The notes under the pieces were generated by a model. It made no database searches. It worked only from the letters and a program-made list of their open reading frames with translations, and was not told where the DNA came from. Position numbers and translations under genes: made by a program. From positions 62,001 through 126,000 of the forward strand of contig NZ_FOOR01000007.1 in NCBI RefSeq assembly GCF_900113255.1: a stretch of DNA of 64,000 nt, in the 5' to 3' direction. This stretch comes from Novosphingobium sp. CF614 (GTDB lineage Bacteria > Pseudomonadota > Alphaproteobacteria > Sphingomonadales > Sphingomonadaceae). Positions 13,440 through 20,040 of the stretch are shown here, in pieces (the first letter of the stretch is position 1; every line of letters begins with the position of its first letter).

Positions 13440-14317
13440 CGGGCTCCTCGCTCACCCAGATGGCGCCGCTGGCCGGTTGGCCGACCGCGAGGGCGGAGGA
13501 TGCGGAGAGCTGCGGCATGCGTCATTCCCGCGGGAAGGCGGACACGCTGACGGCGACGGCGCGGGGAACCCGATTGCAGGGCTGGACGACGCCGCTGGCG
13601 AGCAACGCCACCCAGGGCCCGGACTTCGCGGTGACGGATCGGGAGAACACGGGGGCCCTCAGCCTGCCGACGATGGCCGCCCTTGCCATGCTTGCGGCGG
13701 ATCGGGAAGACACGGACCCTATTTCCCCGGCGGAATGTCCTTCCGCTGCGCCAACTGTGACGCTTGCGGGTTGGTCAACCCCGCAAGCTCGCGACCACAA
13801 GGGAGCCCCGCTGGACGGCCCGCAGGATCGCGGGACCAAGGCAGCCCCGGTCAACGAACAAGTGCGCCTCGCCACATGGCCGACTCCGCTGGCGGCGGAC
13901 AACCGGGGCAGCGCGGGGGCGGAGCCCAGCAAGTTGAAGGAACTCCCGAATTGCGCGATGCTGGCGGGCTGGCAGGCCCCGACCGCGACGGATGCGAACC
14001 GGGGCGATTACCAGTACGACAACGGCAACCCGGACACGCCGCGCCTCTCGAACTCGGGAATGGCGAAGGCGGCATTGCAGGAACTGCCGACCGGCCCCTT
14101 CGCGATCCGCTGCGCGGTCCGACAAACGGCTTCTGGGCCGGTGCTGACTGGCTGCTGTGTAGAGACCCTGACGGACCGAAACTCCGGCCCGTTGAACCCG
14201 GCACATTCTGCCTGGCTGCAGGGTATCCCGGCCGAACTGGCGCGCTGCGTGGATACGGCGATGCGATCAATCTCCATGTCGCGACGGAATTCCTCCGCGC
14301 CGTCTGGCCCGAAATGA
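13376..14317 (+). CDS. phage protein with repeated GWxTP motifs (methyltransferase-associated reading frame B)
   Basis: 313 residues, overlapping the motif I/IV fragment by 64 bp in the -1 frame. It contains spaced copies of a GWxTPxxxDxx motif (LAGWPTARAEDAE, LQGWTTPLASN, LAGWSTPQARDHK, LATWPTPLAADN, LAGWQAPTATD) and ends with LNPAHSAWLQGIPAEL, a pattern I recall from many proteobacterial prophage proteins annotated as hypothetical or as cytosine methylases. This makes the frame likely to be coding. It lacks catalytic motifs. The true start is uncertain; a -1 frameshift from the upstream fragment is an alternative. Confidence 0.5.
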   Translation: MVGFLPMPAFQRGGRSITDGMTGSSLTQMAPLAGWPTARAEDAESCGMRHSRGKADTLTATARGTRLQGWTTPLASNATQGPDFAVTDRENTGALSLPTMAALAMLAADREDTDPISPAECPSAAPTVTLAGWSTPQARDHKGAPLDGPQDRGTKAAPVNEQVRLATWPTPLAADNRGSAGAEPSKLKELPNCAMLAGWQAPTATDANRGDYQYDNGNPDTPRLSNSGMAKAALQELPTGPFAIRCAVRQTASGPVLTGCCVETLTDRNSGPLNPAHSAWLQGIPAELARCVDTAMRSISMSRRNSSAPSGPK

Positions 14318-14331
14318 AGAGGCTGGCATGA
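13440..14331 (+). pseudogene. C5-cytosine methyltransferase C-terminal part (reading frame A)
   Basis: A second frame stays open over the same DNA as the frame-B protein, in the ORF that begins at 13180. Its last 70 residues, starting GPTNGFWAGADWLLCRD and continuing LRPVEPGTFCLAAG and RGYGDAINLHVATEFL, match the target-recognition end and motif X of phage C5 methyltransferases. No start codon or ribosome site is obvious, and it is one frame away from the motif I/IV fragment. It is either the decayed end of the same gene or a genuinely overprinted reading frame. Two frames over one DNA segment both looking family-like is unusual. Confidence 0.5.
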
Positions 14332-14525
14332 CCGAAAACACATCCTTCACCGCCAAGGCGATCGACAAGGTCCAGCGCCTCCCCCCGACATCGCCTTTCG
14401 CGGCGGCGATCTCCGAATACCTGATGCAACACAACCGCATTTTCTATGAACCTGCCCACGACGCGTTCTGGGTCGACCATCCCCGGCATGGATTCCAGGT
14501 GGCGGTCTGGATGGTGCTGCCATGA
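14328..14525 (+). CDS. hypothetical small phage protein
   Basis: 65 residues, ATGA overlap with the preceding frame A stop and with the following methyltransferase start. FWVDHPRHGFQVAVWMVLP at the C-terminus is distinctive but not a domain I know. The overlap with frame A, not with frame B (which stops at 14317), hints that the frame A stop is the original gene end. Confidence 0.5.
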   Translation: MTENTSFTAKAIDKVQRLPPTSPFAAAISEYLMQHNRIFYEPAHDAFWVDHPRHGFQVAVWMVLP

Positions 14526-15253
14526 CCCAACCCCTCTTCATCGGCTATGACACCGGCGCCCCCGGCGGCGATATCGGCGTGGTCCGGATCGGCCCCCACA
14601 CGCTCTATCAGGCCGACGCCTACCACTTGCGCCCCAAGCTCGGCCATTTCGATGCGGAAGTCATGGACCCGCCGTATCGCTTCAACAACAGCGGCGGCGG
14701 CGCCTATCGCAAAGCGCGCATGGGCAGCGACCAGATCGTGGCCGAGGCGCTCGACCAGGGCTTCGATCATGCCATCATCAACCCTCTGCGCCACGGTTCG
14801 GTTGTGGTCTTCTGCCACAACGATCAGCTGCCCGATCTGCTCGCCTACCTGCGCCCGCGCTACCAACGCTTCTGCGTCCTGCCGTGGATCAAGCCGAACC
14901 CGCAGCCGGTGCGCAACAAGCACTACCTGCCGGATTTGGAATTCTACATCCACGCCTGGAACCCCGGCCATCACCCGGTCGGCGATCACCATGACATGCA
15001 CCGCTGGATCACCGCCGGCACCATGCCGTTCAAGGTCTTCCGCCACGCCACGGTAAAGCCGCTCCCGGTCATGGCCAAGATCCTGCGCAACGTCGCCGGC
15101 CGCACCGTGATAGACCCCTTCATGGGCACCGGCAGCACCGGCATCGCCGCGATCCGCCAGGGCAAGACCTTCACCGGCATCGAACACAACCCCACCCACT
15201 TCGCCACCGCCGTGGAGCGCATCGCGGCCGCCTATCGGGAGCAGCAGGGGTGA
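14522..15253 (+). CDS. DNA N4/N6 methyltransferase
   Basis: 243 residues. The catalytic motif IV DPPY occurs early (FDAEVMDPPYRFN), and motif I (TVIDPFMGTGSTGIAAIRQG, followed by GIEHN) occurs near the C-terminus, the permuted beta-class order of amino-methyltransferases that modify adenine N6 or cytosine N4. The short target-recognition region suggests a small site. No restriction partner is nearby, so it probably protects phage DNA from host restriction or controls transcription. Coupled by ATGA to the preceding gene and by GTGA to the Dam-like gene. Confidence 0.85.
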   Translation: MTQPLFIGYDTGAPGGDIGVVRIGPHTLYQADAYHLRPKLGHFDAEVMDPPYRFNNSGGGAYRKARMGSDQIVAEALDQGFDHAIINPLRHGSVVVFCHNDQLPDLLAYLRPRYQRFCVLPWIKPNPQPVRNKHYLPDLEFYIHAWNPGHHPVGDHHDMHRWITAGTMPFKVFRHATVKPLPVMAKILRNVAGRTVIDPFMGTGSTGIAAIRQGKTFTGIEHNPTHFATAVERIAAAYREQQG

Positions 15254-16101
15254 CCAAGCCCCGCCCGATCCTCCGCTGGCACGGCGGCAAGTGGCTGCTG
15301 GCGCCTTGGATCATATCCCACTTTCCGCCTCACCGCGTCTATATCGAGCCCTACGGCGGCGCATGGTCGGTCGGCTTCCGAAAGCCGCGGGCTTCCGCCG
15401 AGGTGTGGAACGATCTTGACGGAGAACTGGTCAATCTCTTCCGTGTGCTGCGCGATCCGGTCCATGCGGGCAATCTGGTTGCGGCCTTGCGGCTCACGCC
15501 GTTCGCGCGCGAAGAATTCATCGCTGCCTATGAACCATCTACATGCGCGATCGAGCGCGCGCGCCGCCTGATCGTCCGGTCTTTCATGGGCCACGGCAGC
15601 GACGGAGCGTCCGGCCAATACCGCACCGGCTTCCGCGCCAACTCTAATCGTGCCGGATCCACGCCGGCCGTCGATTGGACGAACCTGCCCGACAGCCTCC
15701 ATCTCGCCGTTTCCCGGCTTCGCGGTGTCATCATCGAAAGCCGCCCGGCGCTCCAGGTCATGACCAGCCACGATGGGCCGGAGACGCTGCACTACGTGGA
15801 CCCGCCTTACCTTCATGAAACCCGCGCCCGTACCCACCGCCGCGCGGATAACGGCGGCGTATACCGCCACGAGCTGACCGATGACGAGCACCTCGATCTG
15901 CTGGCTTTCCTGAATGGCCTCAAGGGGATGGTTGTCCTCTCGGGCTATCCGAGCCGGATTTACGACAACGCGCTGCCAGGGTGGACTCGCATTGATATCT
16001 CTGCTCGAGCTGACGGCGCACTGCCCCGAACCGAAAGTATCTGGCTAAATCCCGCATGCGCCGATCGCAGGCCATCGCCTGACTTGCTCGAGCTGGCATG
16101 A
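15250..16101 (+). CDS. D12-class (Dam-like) DNA adenine methyltransferase
   Basis: 283 residues from GTG 15250. Motif X/I region PILRWHGGKWLLAPWI and VYIEPYGGAWSV gives the AdoMet pocket; motif IV is YVDPPYLHE. The order (FxGG-type motif, then DPPY) is the alpha class that includes Dam and T4 Dam. It transfers a methyl group to adenine N6. It is the third methyltransferase-like gene within 3 kb, so this phage appears to invest heavily in masking its DNA. Confidence 0.88.
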   Translation: MTKPRPILRWHGGKWLLAPWIISHFPPHRVYIEPYGGAWSVGFRKPRASAEVWNDLDGELVNLFRVLRDPVHAGNLVAALRLTPFAREEFIAAYEPSTCAIERARRLIVRSFMGHGSDGASGQYRTGFRANSNRAGSTPAVDWTNLPDSLHLAVSRLRGVIIESRPALQVMTSHDGPETLHYVDPPYLHETRARTHRRADNGGVYRHELTDDEHLDLLAFLNGLKGMVVLSGYPSRIYDNALPGWTRIDISARADGALPRTESIWLNPACADRRPSPDLLELA

Positions 16102-16301
16102 CCACCCGCCGCCGCCTGGTTCCCGACAGCGAAGTGCGCCGCGTGATCGAGCTGTTCCGCAGCCATGGCCTGCCGATCGGCGCCGTTGACATCCGCGCGG
16201 ACGGCGTGACTATCCATCCCCCGGCGCAGTCACCGGGAAACGCTTATGACGCCTGGAAGGCGCAGGACCAGAATCGTGAGCGGCCTGCACGTCGTAAGTA
16301 A
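16098..16301 (+). CDS. hypothetical small protein before the integrase
   Basis: 67 residues, ATGA overlap with the Dam-like gene and 26 bp overlap with the integrase start at 16276. Basic N-terminus (TTRRRLVPDSEVRRVIELFR) and a GAVDIRADGVTIHPP core. Small basic proteins next to integrases are often recombination-directionality factors; that role is a guess from position only. Confidence 0.5.
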   Translation: MTTRRRLVPDSEVRRVIELFRSHGLPIGAVDIRADGVTIHPPAQSPGNAYDAWKAQDQNRERPARRK

Positions 16302-17283
16302 GCTGCGCAAGGGTGGCCGCCGCTGGTATGTCTACGCCTGGCGCGGCGGCCCCTGCATCCACCAGCAGGACGGCGCGCGCCCCGTCATCACCCCGGAAAT
16401 CCTGGCGCTGCAGCAGCAAGCTCTGCAGTCAAGCTTCGGCCCGGCGGGAGACGACGTGGATGCCCTGATCGCCGATTACGAGGCAAGCCCGGATTTCACC
16501 GGACGGCGGGAGAGTACCCGAAAGGGCTATCGCCTTTGGCTCACCCGCATATCCCAGCGATTCGGCAGCACGCCGATCGCCGCCTTCGAGGACAGGCGGA
16601 TGCGCGGCGATATCATCGCCTGGCGCAACCAGTGGGCCCACCAGCCCCGCACCGCCGACACCGCCGCGGGGATGATCGCCATACTTCTCAACTGGGCGGT
16701 CGAGAACGGCCGCGTGGAAATCAACGTCGCCGCCGGCATCCGCCAGCTCCACGCCGTCAATCTCGCCGATCTGGTGTGGGAAGACCGCCACTGGCAAGCC
16801 GTGCGCGCGATCGAGCAATTCCCGGGCCACATCATGGATGCCCTCACCTTGGCCAGCCTCACGGGCCTGCGCATGGGCGACCTGGTCCGCCTCGATTGGT
16901 CGCAGGTGGGCGAAAAGGCGATCATCGTCGAAAAGACCCGCAAGCGCGGCGGACGCGCGGTGATCCCCATCTATCCTGAACTCCGCCAATGGCTCGACGC
17001 GCGATCAATCACGACGGGCACGGTCCTGCTCAACAGCCGCAAGCGCGCATGGACTGAAAACGGCCTGAAGACCGTGTGGCAACGCCACAAGCCCAAGGGA
17101 TTCGACCGCCGGATCCACGACTTGCGCGGAACTTTCGTGACCATGCTCGCGGTCAAGGGCCTGACCGACGAAGAAATAGCCCGCATTGTCGGGTGGACCG
17201 CCAAGCGAATCGGCCAAATCCGCGCCCGCTACGTCGACGAAGCCCGCGTAATAGTCACCCTGGCAGACCGCCTTTCGGCGTGA
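16276..17283 (+). CDS. tyrosine-type phage integrase
   Basis: 335 residues from GTG 16276, preceded by AGGA at 8-nt spacing; an in-frame ATG at 16246 is less well placed. N-terminal arm-binding and core-binding regions are followed by the catalytic domain: Arg in LTGLRMGDLVRLDW, Lys in EKTRKRGGRAVIP, HxxR in IHDLRGTF, Trp in place of the second His in IVGWTAKRI, and Tyr in RARYVDEARV. It recombines phage and host att sites. The gene is the last of the early operon and ends 90 bp from tRNA-Arg, so it is probably co-expressed with early genes. Confidence 0.92.
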   Translation: MSGLHVVSKLRKGGRRWYVYAWRGGPCIHQQDGARPVITPEILALQQQALQSSFGPAGDDVDALIADYEASPDFTGRRESTRKGYRLWLTRISQRFGSTPIAAFEDRRMRGDIIAWRNQWAHQPRTADTAAGMIAILLNWAVENGRVEINVAAGIRQLHAVNLADLVWEDRHWQAVRAIEQFPGHIMDALTLASLTGLRMGDLVRLDWSQVGEKAIIVEKTRKRGGRAVIPIYPELRQWLDARSITTGTVLLNSRKRAWTENGLKTVWQRHKPKGFDRRIHDLRGTFVTMLAVKGLTDEEIARIVGWTAKRIGQIRARYVDEARVIVTLADRLSA

Positions 17284-17285
17284 AA

Positions 17286-17305
17286 GTTTACACCACTTTG
17301 TAAAC
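17286..17305. repeat. perfect 7-bp inverted repeat between integrase and tRNA
   Basis: GTTTACA (17286-17292) and TGTAAAC (17299-17305) flank a 6-bp centre. AT-rich in an otherwise GC-rich region, placed 3 bp after the integrase stop and about 70 bp from the tRNA 3' end. No T-run follows, so a terminator is unlikely. A core- or arm-type integrase-binding site at the prophage end is a reasonable reading. Confidence 0.55.
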
Positions 17306-17373
17306 CATCCAACGGCGACCCCAAAATCAGCAGCCCGACCGCTCCGGAAAACACCTATATCCCAAAGCCTTAT

Positions 17374-17450
17374 TGGTGCGCCCGACAGGATTCGAACCTG
17401 TGGCCCCCAGATTAGGAATCTGATGCTCTATCCTGCTGAGCTACGGGCGC
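17374..17450 (-). tRNA. tRNA-Arg (anticodon CCT)
   Basis: Cloverleaf on the minus strand: acceptor GCGCCCG pairs with CGGGCGC, D-arm AGCTC...GAGC, anticodon arm CAGATTCCTAATCTG with loop TTCCTAA (anticodon CCT, codon AGG), T-arm ACAGG-TTCGAAT-CCTGT, discriminator A and an encoded CCA (17374-17376). The prophage integrase ends 90 bp from its 3' end, so the 3' half of this gene is the likely attachment core, rebuilt after integration. A promoter with TTGCCA and CTAGGA lies at 17462-17489. Confidence 0.95.
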
Positions 17451-17461
17451 ACGCAGGCGCG

Positions 17462-17489
17462 TCCTAGCTTGCGTACGGGGCCTTGGCAA
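17462..17489 (-). promoter_or_regulatory. promoter of tRNA-Arg
   Basis: Minus strand: -35 TTGCCA (17489-17484), 16-bp spacer, -10 CTAGGA (17467-17462). Transcription would begin about 5 nt before the tRNA 5' end. It has the same spacing and -10 type as the promoters of tRNA-Trp, secE, rpsM, rplO and rnpB in this window. Confidence 0.65.
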
Positions 17490-17526
17490 TCTGTCTGGCT
17501 GATGTGCCAAGGCAATCCGTCTTTCG

Positions 17527-18045
17527 TCAGTTCGCCTGATCGGGTGGTGTGACCGGGAATGGCAATGGCATGACGGCGATCCCTTCCTCCATCAGTTCCT
17601 CCGCCTCGGCAAGGGTTGCCTGGCCGTGGATCGTTTCGGTTTCACGTTCGCCGTAATGCATGGCCCGGGCATCCTCGGCGAAGTTTTCGCCCACGTAGCG
17701 CGAGACTTTCAGCGCTTCGGCCTGCATCCGCGCAAGCCTGTGCATGAGTTCGACCGCCTGGGGCGGCAGCGGCGCGTTGGCGACGGGGGCCGTGGCCGGA
17801 CGGCCGGTCATAGGGACCGGGGCGGGCGGGACCGGCGCGGCGCGGCGCGGGGCAACCTCTTGCGGCAACTGGTTGCCCTTGCGCGCGAGACGGGGCGCCT
17901 GCACCGCCTTGTCCACCGCCATCGAGCCGCAGTGCGGACAGGCGACAAGCCCCATTTCCTGCTGGCGCGCGAAATCTTCCGAGGACTTGAACCAGCCCTC
18001 GAAGCGATGGGGTCCGTTGCGGCACTCCAGATCGTAGACAATCAT
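17527..18045 (-). CDS. DUF1178 family protein
   Basis: 172 residues. N-terminal MIVYDLECRNGPHRFEGWFK and ACPHCGS are hallmarks of DUF1178, with a probable zinc site formed by the CPHC pair and the earlier cysteine. The middle is a proline/alanine linker and the C-terminal half contains RYVGENFAEDARAMHYGE, the other conserved block. Function unknown. The gene follows the carbon-nitrogen hydrolase and grxC in one leftward operon, a grouping seen in many alphaproteobacteria. Confidence 0.88.
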   Translation of the reverse strand: MIVYDLECRNGPHRFEGWFKSSEDFARQQEMGLVACPHCGSMAVDKAVQAPRLARKGNQLPQEVAPRRAAPVPPAPVPMTGRPATAPVANAPLPPQAVELMHRLARMQAEALKVSRYVGENFAEDARAMHYGERETETIHGQATLAEAEELMEEGIAVMPLPFPVTPPDQAN

Positions 18046-18053
18046 GCGAGCGC

Positions 18054-18878
18054 CTATGTGGCAATCTCGCGGCGGTTGGCAAGGCTCGGCAACTGGCCAC
18101 GCACGTCGGCGATGCGCGCCGGATCGATCTCGGCCAGGCCGAGGCCCGGCGCCTCTCCCCCCATGTCCAGCAGAACCTCGCCCCAGGGATCGATCGCCAG
18201 CGAATGGCCGTAAGTTTCGCGTCCGTCTTCATGTCGTCCGACTTGCGCCGCGCACAGGACATAGGCACTCGCCTCAACCGCCCGGGCGCGCTGCATCAGG
18301 TGCCAATGCGCCTTCCCGGTCGGTACGGTGAAGGCGGCGGGAATCGCGATGACATCGCATTTCGCCCGTCCAAGCGCCTCGAACAGGGCCGGAAACCGGA
18401 TATCGTAGCAGATCGCCAGACCGAGGCGGCCGAGCGGCGTTTCCACCGTCACCACCGCATCGCCAGCGGCATAGGCGCTGGATTCGCGCCATGTCTCACC
18501 CGTTGCAAGGTCAACGTCGAACATATGCAGCTTGTCATAGCGGGCGCGGATCTCCCCCTTGTCGTCGATCACGAAAGCGCGGTTGGCCCACTTGCCGTCC
18601 GCGCGCTCGATCGCCAGCGAGCCGAGGTGAACCCAGATCCCCTCGCGCGCCGCCGCTTCGCGCACGGCCGCCAGCACCACGTCCTGCGCCTCGGTACGGA
18701 TCGCCGCTTTCGCGCGTTCCCGCTTGCGGTCGAGCAGGCCGGACATCTCGGGCGTGAACAGCATCGCCGCGCCCTTGCTTCGCGCATCGACGATGGCGGC
18801 GACAAGCGTCGCGGCGTTGGCCGCGGGATCGACGCCGGTGGTCATCTGCAGGAGCGCGGCCAGCCCCATTCGTGTCAA
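18054..18878 (-). CDS. carbon-nitrogen hydrolase (Nit1/omega-amidase type)
   Basis: 274 residues, normal for single-domain nitrilase-superfamily amidases. The Glu-Lys-Cys triad is visible: Glu in LFTPEMSGLL, Lys in ARYDKLHMFDV, Cys in LAICYDIRFP. The family hydrolyses amides such as deaminated glutathione or omega-amides; genetic linkage to a glutaredoxin favours a glutathione-repair role (Nit1-like), which is inferred. Starts in overlap with grxC (ATGA) and ends 8 bp before DUF1178. Confidence 0.9.
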   Translation of the reverse strand: MTRMGLAALLQMTTGVDPAANAATLVAAIVDARSKGAAMLFTPEMSGLLDRKRERAKAAIRTEAQDVVLAAVREAAAREGIWVHLGSLAIERADGKWANRAFVIDDKGEIRARYDKLHMFDVDLATGETWRESSAYAAGDAVVTVETPLGRLGLAICYDIRFPALFEALGRAKCDVIAIPAAFTVPTGKAHWHLMQRARAVEASAYVLCAAQVGRHEDGRETYGHSLAIDPWGEVLLDMGGEAPGLGLAEIDPARIADVRGQLPSLANRREIAT

Positions 18879-19138
18879 AGCCCGAGAACCGCGTCGAGTC
18901 TGCCCTGCCGGTCAAGCGCGTTGATATCGTCGAATCCCCCATAAGGCGTATCGTCGACAAGCACTTGCGGAAGCGTGCGGGCGCCGGGCACCCGTTCTTC
19001 CATCTCGGCGCGCTTGGGGCCGCCCATGGTCACGTCATACTCCTCATAGGGAACCCCCTTGCGATCGAGCAGCGCCTTGGCGGCAACGCAATAAGGGCAA
19101 CCCCACTTGGTGTAGATTTCGACCTTGGGCTGGTTCAT
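18875..19138 (-). CDS. grxC: glutaredoxin 3
   Basis: 87 residues. CPYC active site in KWGCPYCVAAKALL, then TLPQVLVDD and GGFDDINALD, the glutathione-binding cis-Pro loop and GG motif. It reduces disulfides and glutathionylated proteins using glutathione. ATG 19138 follows AGGAGA at 8-nt spacing; the longer frame from 19156 would start upstream of this ribosome site. First gene of the grxC-nitrilase-DUF1178 operon. Confidence 0.93.
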   Translation of the reverse strand: MNQPKVEIYTKWGCPYCVAAKALLDRKGVPYEEYDVTMGGPKRAEMEERVPGARTLPQVLVDDTPYGGFDDINALDRQGRLDAVLGL

Positions 19139-19203
19139 TCGATACTTCTCCTTCAATTCGCCCTGGCAATTCGGCCTGGCAATTCACGCCGGTGCAATGC
19201 GGC

Positions 19204-19232
19204 CCTTGAAACGAGAGGCCGCTATCATATCT
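19204..19232 (+). promoter_or_regulatory. sigma-32 type heat-shock promoter
   Basis: CTTGAAA (19204-19210), 14 bp, then CATATCTA (19225-19232) match the RpoH consensus. Transcription would begin near 19238, about 96 nt before the hsp20 start, leaving a leader of typical ROSE length. The cognate sigma factor gene rpoH is at 40947. Confidence 0.7.
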
Positions 19233-19237
19233 AGAGT

Positions 19238-19333
19238 AGCGAGTCATGGCCCGCCATGGGGATGGCTCATCGACAAGGCGCCGGATTTCCGGGCCTTGAC
19301 ACCACGAAGATTGCTCATTGGAGGATTTTTGTC
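19238..19333 (+). promoter_or_regulatory. ROSE-type RNA thermometer in the hsp20 leader
   Basis: Three successive hairpins can form: CATGG/CCATG (19244-19257), CCGG/CCGG with flanking AAGG/CCTT (19275-19296), and a last one pairing TTGCTC (19311-19316) with GAGGAT over the ribosome site GGAGGA. The TTGCT...GGAGGAT pairing with an unpaired G is the diagnostic ROSE feature that melts on warming and frees the ribosome site. The call is by motif and fold inspection only. Confidence 0.7.
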
Positions 19334-19804
19334 ATGAACCGTATCGATTTTTCACCCTATCGCCGCACCATGGTCGGCTTTGACCGCCTGTTCGACATGA
19401 TCGAGAATCAGGGCCGTGCCAGCGCTGGCGACAAGTACCCTCCGTTCAACATTGAACGCCGTGGCCAGGATGCCTATCGCATCACGCTTGCGGTAGCCGG
19501 ATTCAAGCCCGGTGATATCGACATCACCGCGCAGGCCAACCTGCTGATCGTCAAGGGCAGCAAGCCCGACGATACCCCCGAGGGCGAGTACCTCCACGTC
19601 GGCATTGCGCAGCGCGGCTTCGAGCGGCGCTTCGAACTGGCCGACTACGTGCGCGTCGACGGCGCCGACCTTGCCGACGGCCTGCTTGTGATCGACCTTG
19701 TGCGCGAAGTGCCCGAGGCCATGAAGCCGAAGAAGATCGCGGTCGGCGGCAACAAGCTGACAGTAGTGGAAAACGGTCCCGACGAAAACACCGCCGCCGC
19801 CTGA
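19334..19804 (+). CDS. small heat-shock protein, Hsp20/IbpA family
   Basis: 156 residues. The alpha-crystallin domain spans about residues 35-130: YPPFNIERRGQDAYRITLAV, AGFKPGDIDI, LLIVKG, then HVGIAQRGFERRFELADYV, a pattern of class A IbpA-like proteins. It holds unfolding proteins during heat stress for DnaK/ClpB refolding. ATG 19334 follows GGAGGA. Expression should be controlled twice, by the sigma-32 promoter and by the leader thermometer. A hairpin follows at 19842. Confidence 0.93.
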   Translation: MNRIDFSPYRRTMVGFDRLFDMIENQGRASAGDKYPPFNIERRGQDAYRITLAVAGFKPGDIDITAQANLLIVKGSKPDDTPEGEYLHVGIAQRGFERRFELADYVRVDGADLADGLLVIDLVREVPEAMKPKKIAVGGNKLTVVENGPDENTAAA

Positions 19805-19841
19805 TCACTGCAAAAAGCCAAACTTCATCAAACACCTGGAA

Positions 19842-19871
19842 GAAGGCGGTCTGGACAGCCGGGCCGCCTTC
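19842..19871 (+). terminator. hairpin downstream of hsp20
   Basis: GAAGGCGG (19842-19849) pairs with CCGCCTTC (19864-19871) around a 14-nt loop. No clear T-run follows, so termination strength is uncertain; it may instead protect the transcript end. Confidence 0.45.
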
Positions 19872-20040
19872 GGTGCGCGGATATTACCGCGCCGTACACC
19901 ATCACTTGATAGATTTCGGCAAAAATGCCTAAATGTTTGCAGCCAGCTTACTAGGGTGAATACCACCCGAGCGGCTTAAATCGGACCAAACCAGTCTTGG
20001 CTATGTAGACACCTGTAGTTCGCAGGAGTCCGACAGGCCG

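Noticed and set aside
17286..17305. Palindrome as an integrase terminator
   Set aside because: The arms are AT-rich with only 7 bp and no T-run follows, so termination is unlikely; an att-related site fits better.
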